Part shown: positions 1 to 11,715 of the stretch, one piece after another
How positions within the stretch are numbered: the stretch's first letter is position 1
Layout of the letters: each line of letters starts with the position of its first letter
NCBI RefSeq assembly: GCF_001723175.1
Contig: NC_064655.1
Span: 2,108,001 to 2,172,000, forward strand
Reading direction: 5' to 3'
From: Penicillium oxalicum
Lineage: Eukaryota; Ascomycota; Eurotiomycetes; Eurotiales; Aspergillaceae
Length of the DNA: 64,000 bases
Program-made: the position numbers and the translations under genes
The notes under the pieces: generated by a model
What the model saw: the letters and a program-made list of their open reading frames with translations, nothing else
What the model was told of the DNA's origin: nothing
Databases searched by the model: none

Positions 1-2165
1 ACTTCGACATCGTCTTCACTCCCAGCAACAACAGTGCCTTGGTGAGTTTCGACGGCCAAGCAGACTACGCTGGCAATGTCTACATCGATATTGCTCTCTA
101 CGCCTATGGATACAAGGCTGCCACAAAGATCGTCAACCCGTGTGCCTTGAACGTCGACGCTCTGTGCCCATTACGACGAGATACGGCCTTGAAGATCACC
201 AACGTGCCGCTCAATCTCGACGGGGTTGACCTGTCTATCATTCCTGGTGAGTTTGGACACCCGGTGTTTTACAGCGTCCGTTCCGCTTGCAATTTCAAAT
301 TCTTTTGGTCTTTTCAAATCCTTTTCTTGCTCTTCTTTTTTTTTCTCCCTCCCCCCTCGTGTGTCTTCGGCCCGGGCTGGGGGTTCCGAGCGTATGAGAC
401 TCGGATGCTGCCGGATCACCCGTTCCCCTTGCTTGAAATCAACATGACGCAGGGCTGACTCTCCGACCTCTCCCCCTTTGGGTGTTGTTCAATAATAGGC
501 ATTGCATATACCATCCCTGACCTCGATGCGGTGGTCCGCTTGAATATCATCAATTCAGATACCGGCAAAAAGGTGACCTGTGTGGAGGCCCGCGTCAACA
601 ATGGTGTGACGGTGGATCAAGCGGGGGTGGCCTGGTCAATGGCCGTTTTGATCGGCGTTGGTCTTCTCACCGCGGTAGTCCTGTCGATTCTCGGCCGCGT
701 CAACCTCGCCGCTCATGTCGCCTTCCGCACCCTGCTCTTCCTGGGATTCATGCAGATCCAGGCCATCTGGGGTCTGACGGCGATCAAACAACGACCTCTG
801 GTGCAGTCGTGGACGCAAATATGGCAGTGGACGATGGGACTGGTGGGTGCGCGGGCCTTGCAGACGATCGCCACGTGGTTTCAGCGTTCCACGGGTGGCA
901 CTCCCTCCAAGGTTCTCACCCAGCTGAATGAGTTCTCGTTGATCATGCAGAAGCGGTCGCTGGTCGCTCGGGCCACCGATATGACGCCAAACGGGGGGGA
1001 GGTCGAGGTGCATGGAATCGAGCGCGCGGGCGTCCGCATCAACATCGAACCGTCCAATATCTTCATGACCAGCTACCTCTTCTTCTACTTTGTGACAATT
1101 CTCTTCCTCCTGGTGGTGCTCTTCCTCAAGCTTGTGCTGCCCCGCCTGAAGAGGACCGTCTGGACAGAAAAGTCGGAGCGCGCCGTGACTAACACGTCCG
1201 ACTGGAAAGACTTTATGCGTGGCAATCTGTACCGGATGGCGGCTCTAGGATATCCCCAGCTGTGCTGTCTCGGTCTGTGGGAGCTCGTTCACCGGGATTC
1301 CGCCGCCGAGGTTGTTCTGGCAATCTGCATGTGGCTCACCATGACTGCGGTGCTGTGTTGGGCCATGTTCAAGGTCTTTCAGCGCGCTCGACTCTCCCGA
1401 ACCCTTCGACAAGATCCCGCGTACACGCTCTACTCCGACCCCGTCTGCCTCACCCGCTGGGGCTTCCTGTACGTCAACTACCGGGCGCGTACGTTTTGGT
1501 TCATGGTTCCGCTCTTCTTCTACACGTTGGTTAAGGGGGCCACGATCGCGTTTGGCCAATCCAGCCCTCTGGCTCAAGCCATTGTCCTTTTGATCGTCGA
1601 GGCCGGCTTCCTTATCGCTACCGCCACGATTCGACCCTACATGAGCAAGACGGCCAACATCCTCGCCATCATCGCCACCGCCATTAATTTTCTCAATGCC
1701 ATTTTCTTCCTGTTCTTCACTGAGGTCTTCAGCGTCCCCATGCTCGTGGGCGGTGTCATGGAGGTCGTCTTCTTCGTTCTCAACGCCATCTTCATGGTCG
1801 TCCTTCTCGTCTACTTCCTCCTCATCTTCTACAACGTCATTACCTTGAAGGAACCCTCGGTCAAGTACACCAGCCGAGAGGAAGGCCGCTCCTCGACCAC
1901 CGTCCTCACCGATGACCGTCGCATCACCGAATTGGAGCCCTTGGAGAAGAATCTGGTGGTCGGCGATGACCACACCGTTTCAAATGACAACGGGTGGCAA
2001 CGCACATCGTCCCCTTCCACCTCGAATGACGACATCGCGCCGGCACCACGCCCATCATCGAGGCCCTCCTCTCACCCGACGGTTCCCTCCGTATCAACAA
2101 GCGGGTCGGACACTTCTGTACCACGAGGGTTCGAGCATCCCAAATCGGAAGAGCGCATCGTATAG
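1..2165 (+). CDS. TRP/Flc-like membrane channel, 5' end missing
   Basis: This is the C-terminal part of a fungal TRP-like ion channel of the Flc family (ML-like lipid-binding domain followed by a TRP-type membrane domain). Members are linked to calcium handling, flavin transport and cell-wall integrity in fungi. The first exon runs in from the left edge and ends at 246; the intron is 247-498 (GTGAGT...ATAG) and the second exon is 499-2165, phase 1. The exon 1 segment belongs to the lumenal ML-like domain. Exon 2 carries about eight or more hydrophobic segments, for example around AWSMAVLIGVG, FYFVTILFLLVV, FWFMVPLFFYTL and AIVLLIVEAGFLIA. It ends in a Ser/Pro/Thr-rich hydrophilic tail of about 100 residues, expected in the cytosol. 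The start codon lies outside the window, so the total length is unknown. Substrate and gating cannot be judged from sequence. Confidence 0.85.
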
Positions 2166-5053
2166 AAGACACACTTGCGAGTCAGGTCTCTACCGACTCA
2201 TCAATTCACTCCCTCCAACTATCCTTGAAAATCCGCTATCTGTTAATATGACGATCTCCCTCATCATCTACAAACTCGACCTTTGTCTCCTCACCTCACA
2301 TTCCTTGTTGAAAGACACACAAAAGCATCCATCTGGGTCGCTTCGATACATTGGGATACTGGCGTTGGGCTCGGCATTCATTCACTCATTTTGTTTTTTG
2401 GGGGCCTTTGCAATTCCCATTCCGCCAACTGTACATATGGGCCTGTGGCGTTTTCTATTGCTTTTTTCTATTTTTGATCTGCATGCGTATCTTGCTGGCT
2501 TGTCACCCCCGCTATCTCTTTTTATTTTTCCTTTTTCCGTGTCTTCGTGTTGGCTTCCAGACCATTTACATCCTCACCCTCACCGGTCTTGCGCTCGTCT
2601 TTACCTTTTTTTTTAACGATATTAGACATTATCGCCTCCTTTGATACTTGGTTAGAGACCCCCGGGTGTGGCCTTGTCTGTCGAGATTATTGGAAACTCT
2701 TTTATTTTTCTCGAAATGAACCTGAGAATTTCGCCTCCTTGGACGGGGAGAGCTATCAAAGATTTGGCGTGAATTGTGCACAGACATGATAACTGTCGAG
2801 TAGTCGTAGTCTAGGCAGTATTGCTATGAATTGGAGCCGACTGGCAAAGGTAGAAGCACACTAGGACTCTATGAGTATCAAAGCCCGAGAAGTAGCACAC
2901 TTGAGATAAACTCCTCTATTGTCGTGCACGGGTAGCAATCCGCATCATCTAGTCGTACACCAAGTACCTAACCTCGCAGCTTGTCCAAGACAAAAATCAT
3001 GTATAACAGCTCTAACCTTTCTTTTAAACTTTGCGTACCACCACCGTATCAGAGAAGACGAAGAGAATAAAAGAAGAAGAGAAAAAAAAACGACATTATG
3101 CAGCTCGCACTTAAAAGCCACATGCGAGCCACACTAATCGCCTGATTGGGTAACTTGAAGGTGGAACCAGCAGAGTATTCTAGCATTAAGTACAGTAGAT
3201 GATCCGCTCATTTGGAACAGCACCGGTACCGAACAGAGAAAAGTATCTTCATTCATGTCTAGTGCGATTGATAAGGAAATGATAGGTATACTTGGCCCAA
3301 CCCGGCATATCTGATCTACGATATTAACTACTAGGGAATATAGTACGTCCGTTACGTACTGTATATGGTAAATTTAAGTCTTATGTGGGCGGATGGGTGG
3401 ATGTATGGAACTTGTCCGCCGTACCTAGGTAGGGTTTGACTGAACAGAGCTGGTATAGGTTGTTGGTAGGGTACTTTTGCCAGTTGTTATAGATAGGTAG
3501 ACTGTTATAAGGATATCTAATCACTGGAACATAGGGAGTAGGTACTGTAGTAAGATGGGAGCTAGGAGGATTTGGGATATGTATGGTTCTAGTAATTGAA
3601 GAGTTCTTTCGTGATGGGAGTGTTAATGTTGAGGCGAAAGTGTTGGATGAGATTTCTGATTATATCCCATATCTCACTGATTGAATACGAAAATTATTTC
3701 GCCAGAACAAAAGACTTTTTTTTCTTGATGGACGCTGCTCAAATGAGCGTGGATGTTGAGCTGTTTCACTCTGATTGACAGACTCCTAGTGGGTTGATGC
3801 ATACTAAATGGACGATTAACTTCATCTGATTGGAACGGATTAGTTTCGTAGGGAAAAGATATCAATTTCAGTCTTGAAGAGCATGTCTATCTGATTGTGG
3901 TAGACACTAAAGCAATGATATCAAAAGATGAAAATTTCACCTATCCTTCCCAAGGCAGGGAATAATTGACTGTTTCTGTCTAGGACATTGCTCAGATAGA
4001 TATTTTTTTTATAATCTTGCGATACCTAGCCTCTTATCTTGTTACACTTGAGCACTTTTTGATCCGTCGATGATTGAGTGGAAAAGGTAAAATGGGAAGC
4101 TCTGCATTCGAGCGCTGACAACAGAGAGAAGCTTTCCTCTGCTACTTAGGTAGTTCATTAAGCCTAGATCACCTAATATATGTGTGGTTTATCCTCCGAG
4201 TGGATTCTCTCTATATTTAGGAGCATGGCACTCGGACTGTCAAGTTGCAAGGAGGAAATTTCAAGTGAAAGTGACTACGTTTCGTAGTGAAGGACCTAGT
4301 TCGAGGAGTAAAACATATTTGGAATAGGGCTACAGGGCACAAATTAGTGATGGAACGGAAAAGTTTAATATATGAGAGAGTATAGAAAGTAAAAAAGTTC
4401 GATTATGATATCTTTTAGCCATTGAAAACAAGAAGATGAGAGTTGGATAGAGATCAGATGGGTGAGCAAGAGAGAAAAGTGAACACCAGAGTGTTGTCAA
4501 ATGAGTGTAGAGTGAGTCGTATCGCAGGAATGTATGATTAGAGTCTCAGATGTAATCGATAGTCATATCATTCTATGGAAACTTGATGTTTGATCGAGAC
4601 TGATAGGCCCTTGTGCTCTGGTTCTTCCTAAATAAGAAATTGTTCAAGCGTGAGCCTAATTTTTAAAACACTCTTTACGGAATATCAGCACTGGCGAACG
4701 GAAACAAAAGAGTTTCAGGTACACCTATATTATACAGGTTTATTTGCCAGTGGCTCTTCACGAGAGAGCTCGGGATGTTTCGATTATGTTCATTATGTTT
4801 GCGCATTATGTTCTCTCGCACAAATATCACGTTGATGGGCCCGGATGCTTCTTGTTTGTTGTCATGGTCAAAATCCATGGTTTGATCGCACACACATCAC
4901 GTAAATGGGCTCAGGTGGTTCTATCATATTCAAATGTTTATGTGAAGAGTCCTCTTTTCTCTGCGGGGTGTTTTCAAATCCATCCTTCTGTCTTCTATGA
5001 AGTATTTCACTTCTTCACCATCCTCGCTCATTTTGATGTCCATCGCCATCAAA
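2166..5053. other. Intergenic, no gene recognised
   Basis: About 2.9 kb with no reading frame that looks coding. The first 500 bp are T-rich and probably hold the 3' UTR of the channel gene. From about 2.9 to 4.7 kb the DNA is AT-rich with scattered short ORFs. I saw no terminal repeats and no transposase-like peptide. Confidence 0.6.
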
Positions 5054-6253
5054 ATGTCATCTTCTGAGTCCTTCTCAGACCTTTCAGGCTCTGACCTTGC
5101 TGTGGTGAAGGCTTCACCCTCTTCTCAACGTGTCTCAACCCAGCAAAACACGTATCCATCCCACATGGCCCACCTCGATAACCTTCCCTTCGAGATGTTG
5201 TGGCACATTGCCTCCTTCACAGACCTCCAGACTATCTTCCGTCTCCGCAACACCTCTTCTCGCCTGCTCAAGGTCTTTTCCCAGACGTGTGGCCGTATTC
5301 TCTTCGACTTTGCCATGGCCTCGGACCTTTTCAAGCCTCATCCAGAGGTACTCGTCGCGCATACGATTCGACGTGCCAGTGCCGTGGCCCTCACAAGTCC
5401 CGAGAAGATCAAGCTTCTCTTCCGAGCCGTAATGAATGGCATGAATGGCCTTTATGACTTTTGTGAGCAGCAGCTCGCCACATCCCTCACTGCAGACGAT
5501 TTCATCGGCACGCTCAACAAGCAGAAGTCCATTGTCAATGGCTTCACCGAGATCATTTCCAGCAGCTTCCCCGACTGTCGGCACTCACCTATCGAGGATG
5601 GTCGATTCTTACTGGGGATCACCACTCAGCCAGGCCGGGAGGATCAAATCGCCCTGCGACTGATCATATTTGGCGAATTGTTTGGCCCTAGCATGGAGGC
5701 ACGTCTGGATTTGAAGAGGGATGAGCAGATCCCGTCCGTGTTGCCCTTTTATATTCGCGATAGTTTCCTGCGCCATGTCATGCCGTGGCCACGATCTACC
5801 GATGATGGGGATCTGGATGCGGATGAGGAGGATGAGGAGAGCCACGATTCAGAAGACAGAGGGCTTCGATGGGTTGCGGTACTTTTCACCGAGGAATGGC
5901 GCATCCGGTGGATCAATCTGATGCGCGACATTGCGCCGAGCGTCGCGTTGAAGCTTGATGATGACCGACTCTGCCCGTGTCCGGATTGTTGGCCCCGAGA
6001 TAGAGCTGAAGGGCTTCGAATGCTGGCCTGTCGGAATGTGTCTCTCAAGTGGCCGTGGAGGCACAAGATGTACTGGAGCGTGTTGATGACGCTCGGTATG
6101 GAAGGCGCGCAACTTCTGACCGCGCCGGTCGACTCGATCCCGCGGCCTTTGAAGGAGAAAGTCCGTGGACTGTTGCAGGGAGTTGACGAATTGCCTGTCC
6201 CGTCCAAGGAGCACAGATCGAAGAGGGGGTGGTATTTTGCTCCTCGCTGTTAG
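5054..6253 (+). CDS. F-box domain protein
   Basis: Single-exon gene for a protein of 399 residues. An F-box lies near the N-terminus at about residues 40-75 (LDNLPFEMLWHIASFTDLQ, then a leucine-rich stretch with LRNTSSRLLKVF). F-box proteins bind Skp1 and bring substrates to SCF ubiquitin ligases. I see no WD40 or leucine-rich repeats after it. The rest is alpha-helical in appearance, with an acidic patch (DADEEDEESHDSED) and a Cys-containing segment (CPCPDCW), so the substrate is unknown. I chose the ATG at 5054 because it has A at -3 and shortly precedes the F-box; in-frame ATGs at 4997 and 5036 would add 19 or 6 residues. It stands alone between two long intergenic stretches. Confidence 0.8.
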   Translation: MSSSESFSDLSGSDLAVVKASPSSQRVSTQQNTYPSHMAHLDNLPFEMLWHIASFTDLQTIFRLRNTSSRLLKVFSQTCGRILFDFAMASDLFKPHPEVLVAHTIRRASAVALTSPEKIKLLFRAVMNGMNGLYDFCEQQLATSLTADDFIGTLNKQKSIVNGFTEIISSSFPDCRHSPIEDGRFLLGITTQPGREDQIALRLIIFGELFGPSMEARLDLKRDEQIPSVLPFYIRDSFLRHVMPWPRSTDDGDLDADEEDEESHDSEDRGLRWVAVLFTEEWRIRWINLMRDIAPSVALKLDDDRLCPCPDCWPRDRAEGLRMLACRNVSLKWPWRHKMYWSVLMTLGMEGAQLLTAPVDSIPRPLKEKVRGLLQGVDELPVPSKEHRSKRGWYFAPRC

Positions 6254-6412
6254 GAGTATGAGTATGGAAGAAATTTTTTATTCATATTTTCCTCTTCTTT
6301 TATTTTCGTAGCGTCTTTTTGTGATTGAAGTTTGGTTTTGAGCGGACCCTTATTAACCGGACATGATTGCATAGCGTGGTGATTTTTCTCGTCCTTGGGA
6401 AAGAATGCTCTG

Positions 6413-6441
6413 TTTTTTTTTTTTTTTTTTTTTTTTTTTTT
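6413..6441. repeat. Poly-T run (29 bases)
   Basis: Uninterrupted T run about 160 bp after the F-box gene, followed by three TTTTTAA-type units. Probably a slipped homopolymer in or after the 3' UTR. Confidence 0.9.
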
Positions 6442-7885
6442 CTTTTTAATTTTTAATTTTTAATTTTGATTCTGCAAGAATCTGCGGCCATGAGGGTTGC
6501 TGATAACTGAAGTGAAAGAGTTTGGGACAAGGCTCCGAGGGCGTTTATGGACTGGGAGACTTTATTTTTGTGTTCTGGGATCGTCGGGCATATGACGAGA
6601 GGCCCTAGACTAAATGGTGTGGCTTTTCACCCATGGCAGATTATTTAAAGGCTTTCCATTCCTTCTCCTTCCAGAGTTCCCTGTAGAATGATATCTCTTG
6701 CAATTTGGAAACATCTGGTTAATTGACCAGGTACGGGTACCTATACAATGCCTAGTAAGATGTTAGGAGCTAGAGGCCGGACAACACAGCGTACTCTGGA
6801 CCTTCGCATATGACGGCTCAAATTTGAAGAATGTGAGTCCAAGTGCATACTAAGTTCTCTCATGTTACACGATGCTATTCTTTGAGCTCTCGTCGTCTTC
6901 AATCTCCTTCCATGGATGTTCATCTAGGCCATGACGGTATACACACGGTGAATGACTACGCATGAACAAGTAGGTCTGAAGACCTGCAAAATCATGACAT
7001 GTACACAGAGACGTACTTGCCTTTTTTATGGCCCCCCGCGGCAGAGCACATATTCTCGACGAAAACATCAGAGTCATTCAACCACTAGCAAAATATCTCC
7101 ATGATCCCGCTGCTATGCGTGTGCTCAGTGTTGAGTGGCGCGTGACTCTCAATAAAATGAGTACAAGTACTGCGAATCCATCTCCAGAGAATCAAGTCTT
7201 CAGTGGACCGACCAAAAAAACGGTACAAGGCCCAAAGTGAGGTTGAAAACACCAACTCAAGCAATTCATCGGACTCTCTGGCGTTCAACACTTCAAAGTG
7301 GACTGCGTGAAAGTGGATCTGGTTTTTACAGCGGCGGACTGTGATAATCATTCAGATTCAGATCTTAATGTCTACAATACGAATCGGTCTCGCTGAGATC
7401 CGGATAGAGGCTGATCTATCTTTCCTTTTTTCCCTTTTTTTTCGGGGTTCAATTTGGCCCCGTCCAGATTGGCTTTTCTTTTTTTTTTACTTCTTCCAAG
7501 GTAAACCAAGATCAAGATCAACGTCGATGAAAAGTGAAAGAAAACGATCCATCCGAAGCTTCACCTCGAACCATCATACCACAACCCTATCCATCTCGCC
7601 TCTCCTTCATTTCCATCTCCATCAAGGTTGAGCCCTCCCGTGAACCATTACAAAAAAAGGGAGTACAGTCAGCGCCATCGTTCTGGACCCACGTGCGTTG
7701 GCGGCTGGTCCGAGCTTTCGACGTTTCCCCCTCATTACTTTTCGCAGTCGTGGAGCTCACAGCCCGCGCGAGCACAATAAGGCGACCACTGAAACGCGAG
7801 TCTCGGGAGAGATCATGCGGTGCAATGCAGCGTAGCGTGGTGGGTCCGTTGATATGCTGTTCTAGTAATTAGTCTTACTAAGTAC

Positions 7886-7901
7886 TACAGTACATACTGT
7901 A
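7886..7901. repeat. Short perfect inverted repeat
   Basis: TACAGTA and TACTGTA are separated by CA and form a perfect 7-bp inverted repeat in intergenic DNA. It could be a protein-binding palindrome, but no neighbouring gene supports this. Confidence 0.5.
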
Positions 7902-9246
7902 CATGTGGAGGTGCTGGTGTTGTCCTTGCTTTACAATGTACAGGGTACAGGAGCTAGATAGCCCACTCCCCAATACAAGAAACTACACAAAAAGGCCAGT
8001 TGAAGGAGGGATGTGCTGTGCTGGATGGTCATTAAATCCCGAGTTGAGAATCTGTTTCTTGGCGGCTGCCTAGATTGAATTTGCTTTTTGTGGGTGATGG
8101 GTGAGGAATGGGGATCTCCTCCTTACAGTTCGAGGGTTATTCGGGGAAGAAAACGGCCTCTTTAAGCGAGATGGACTCAACAAGTCTAGTGGATGACACT
8201 GTTTGGAGGGCAGATCAGCGGACGTCTAGCTGGTATTGTAAGGGGGAGATGCGTGGACGAGAGATGCTACGGGGAAGGTTAGATAGCGGCAAATGATATT
8301 GTGAATGGATCTACAGTAGAAATATTCTGCGGTTTACATCAGTCTCACATTGGACGGTCTAGTTGGTAGTAGTTCCAGGTCGAGGGATATTTGTGGCAAT
8401 ACTGGCCAGTGTGGGTTGTCTGTGATTTGTATCGAATGGATTTCTTATACTATCAGCTTCAATATATGGAAAAGTACTTGTATACCTGTCTAGAGTCCAT
8501 AGTCCGTGCTTGCAGACGATAGCTCTGTTTCACGGCCTCTGTTTACAGTCCTTATCTTTCTTTTTATACTAATGTGCCTTCCCCAAACCCCCTCCCGAAA
8601 CCAACATGAATGGTAGTCAATGCCCAGTCCACCGCCAGGTCATGGACCCTCGCTCCACCCGCCGGCAGGGTACTGCATTCGACCGGCGCGGCAAACATCC
8701 AAGGCATGAAAAATCCGATACGGGAATGCATCTGATGGTGGACTTGGCCCAGCCCCCCGCGGAAGCTTGCGGCTGAGGATCAGGATCAGGATTGGGGCCA
8801 GGACTCCAAGTACTAGACTGGGCACTGGGCAGTGCACAAAGAATGGATCAATGAGGTTTTGTTTATTTATTTTTTCCTTTCCTTTTGATATTTTTTTTTG
8901 TTTGGCTCTAAATGGTGGTAGTGGCTTTAGCGAAAATAAACGTTTCCCATCGAGTTGGTTGATCGATGATGCATTGGCGTAATCTTAGCGGCGGGGAACA
9001 GTGACTGCTCTGTAGGATTGCTGTTCACCTCCGTATCTCTGACCAGGCTAGGGTCTCTCGACCTGAGTGCAGAGACTGTTGTCAGGTACAAGTAACCACG
9101 TTTCTCGTCTTTACAGTAGATACGGCGGTGCGGTTTCCTCCCTGCCTGCCGACGGGCCCTCCATCAAAAGGGGAAACCCGACGGTCAAGTGACCTGGGCT
9201 ACCATTTTTCGAGAGTCTGAGAGTAGTCTCACTGACCTTTTGGCCC

Positions 9247-9269
9247 CTCTCTCTCTCTCTCTCTCTCTC
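9247..9269. repeat. CT dinucleotide microsatellite
   Basis: Pure (CT)n tract in the gene-free region upstream of the phosphatase gene. Confidence 0.95.
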
Positions 9270-10102
9270 CCTCGCTCTCTCTTCCCCCTCGTCTAGGCGC
9301 CTGGGCACCAGCTTGGTGGAGGCGAAACTGATTCACTCGTCCACCGTCCACAGTCGTCCCCGGATGAGTGGCGGAGATCTCGACGTAAGGAAAGGTGGCA
9401 CTTGCAGAGTGGGTCGTGGCTGCAGTATCTTCCAGCGTGCATCCGGCGGGATCGATGGCATCTAGCGGGACCAGGACCAGTCCCGTCGTCCCCTCCCTTT
9501 GATTGACAATCCTCAGCTCTTCATCCGTCCTTTGACTCCTCTCCGAGTGACTAGTCAAAATACTGTCCTGACTCTGATGTGGGATGGGATAGAGATTGAC
9601 CATTCCAGCACGAATCTGATTCACCGATCGAGAGCCTCCGTTGCCAGGGACGATGGGGGAGGGAGATCCATGATCGACGAGTCCACCCGTCGTTTCCTTT
9701 TTTTGGTTTTTGAGATGATTCACCTCCACTTGGACCCCGGCTCCGCTCTTAGTCGAGAGTGTGTACCGAGCTGGATAAGCTCCCCGTCTCGACTCGATCA
9801 ATGATCAGAAGTGGGTCCCTGCAGAGGGCAGAGTGCGCAAAAAGATGGGGAAGTCGGCCCCACACGAGGTTACACTGTACCATACAGAAGGGAGCAGGCA
9901 GCAGGCTCGTGCAGAAACTCCCATCAGTCCTCCTCTCGTGTAGACGAAGGTATCCCTGGTAGTTGGTGAAGAAAACAGTCCATCAAGGTCCCACCAGTCA
10001 TCACTCGGAATGTGTTGGCAATTTTGGAGAATGGGAGCTCAGAGATGTGCGAGATGTTTTTTATTTTTTATTTTTTTGGGCCTCAGACCTGAACCATCGG
10101 AT

Positions 10103-10121
10103 GGGGGGGGGGGGGGGGGGG
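10103..10121. repeat. Poly-G run (19 bases)
   Basis: Uninterrupted run of 19 G residues in intergenic DNA. It is the longest of several G or C runs in the window. Confidence 0.95.
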
Positions 10122-10933
10122 ACCGATGTTTGCATGCAGAGCCGAGGTTCCCGAGGGTGCCAGAGGCCGACACGGCCGTGTAGTGGGAAGCTGTTCAGAA
10201 AGTAGAAAACAAGAATGCAATCACCGAGGAATAAGGTTATGTCATGATTATCACATGAAGTAATGGGCTGTTTCTGTGAGCCACTCCGCACCCAACGGGT
10301 AACCGATCCTCAGCAAAAGGCGGACCAATAGCTATTGACAGCACTGGTAGTGACCGCTCGACAAGCCGATGAGGATGAGGATCCTATCCCTTCAGAAGCG
10401 CAACACCCGTCCGGGCACCGGGTGATGCTGATGGAAGAGAAGTCCCCCTTCGCGTCGTTCGTGTCTGGACGAGCGAATAAATTGTCCATTGACACGTCTC
10501 GCCCTCGCCAAGCCGATGCCAAGGAAACTAGACTCTTGGAACGACTGCCCACCCCCGCTTCCGGCCAGGGTGCGTGACGCCGACGAGTTGCACCCGTCGA
10601 GAAAGCGTAGAATCACGCCGATGGAAAAGATGGGCAGCGTGGCACAGCATGTCACGCGTGTGGAAATTCCCGCTGGCTGATCCTCCTTTTTGGGGGTGGT
10701 CCCAAATATCCCAGCGTTGAGAGGTCCAGAGGTCCAGAGATCCAGATACCCATGATCGGCTGGACCCGACTCCGACTCGGCAGTAGTCTGTACCTTGGTC
10801 TCTCGTCTGACTCTGAACGGTCGAGATGATTCCCGCCTATGTGCTGACCCCCCTTTCGGGAGCTCGTTGGAGGAGCGGAAATTCAATTTGGACTCACAAA
10901 GCCCCTCCGCCTTCTCTTGTTGGTCGCTCGGTT

Positions 10934-10954
10934 TCTCTCTCTCTCTCTCTCTCT
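10934..10954. repeat. CT dinucleotide microsatellite
   Basis: Pure (TC)n tract about 760 bp before the start codon of the phosphatase gene. Confidence 0.95.
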
Positions 10955-11340
10955 CCACTCTCGAAAGTGAACAAGAGTGACTTCCACTCGATCAGGACGT
11001 GATGGAGAGGAGATATCTCCGCCCAATCATGCTGGTGTCTCCCCTCTCGTCGATACCCATGGGACCATGCCGATCGTCGATTTGCCCTCGCCCATCCGCC
11101 ATTCGGTACAAACCCTACGGCGGATGGAACTATGGCTCGACAGGTCACTGCCACTCATCTCCCCCTCCCAAAAGGTCGTCCACTCGGATGCCCCTCGACG
11201 CAGCTCAGGAGCTCCGTCACTGGGGGAGAATCGAGGGGGGGAAATAAAAATTAGATGGAAAATGAATTCTCTCCCCGTCATTTCCCAATCCAGCAGGGGC
11301 TGACGCCAAAGAACCACTCGTTTACCCCCAGCTCTTCTCC

Positions 11341-11360
11341 TCTCTCTCTCTCTCTCTCTC
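11341..11360. repeat. CT dinucleotide microsatellite
   Basis: Ten TC units about 355 bp before the start codon of the phosphatase gene. Pyrimidine tracts of this kind are common just upstream of fungal transcription starts. Confidence 0.95.
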
Positions 11361-11715
11361 GTTTCGCGTACACTCGCCCTTGGGTCTTGAAAGGATTAAA
11401 AGGACCGGGGGGGTCAGCCCATTTACTGTGTAGAAGTAAATTTATCCAATATCCCAATCGCCAGTCTCACACGTTTCACTTACCCTTTCTCCAACTGGTA
11501 ATTTCACACCGGACAGTTCTGGTCGACCTGTGTATTTCTCTCGGTTCCTCTCTTGTCCCAACTTGGTCCGATTTTCAATTCCTTGTGATCCCGTGGTGTC
11601 CTTCCGGCCAAGACGATCCTCATCACCGTTAGATCGTGGGAAACGAACGGAGAAGCAACAAGCTCTCGGAGCCGCAGCAAGCCAAGAAATCTCTCTCTCC
11701 TCCCCCCAAGACACG

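Larger units (their letters stand above)
6254..11715. other. Long intergenic region, no convincing gene
   Basis: About 5.5 kb without a supported gene. It holds a 29-base T run (6413-6441), a short perfect palindrome (7886-7901), a 19-base G run (10103-10121) and three CT microsatellites. From about 9.1 kb on, the DNA is less AT-rich and long antisense frames stay open, but none shows a recognisable domain, good codon pattern or splice-consistent extension. The last part must contain the promoter and leader of the phosphatase gene at 11716. Confidence 0.55.

Noticed and set aside
9229..9801. 190-codon minus-strand frame
   Set aside because: It ends in the CT microsatellite (reads as Arg-Glu repeats), has no domain and no splice partners.
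10392..10958. 188-codon minus-strand frame
   Set aside because: It begins in a CT microsatellite and shows no family features; kept only as part of the unexplained upstream region.
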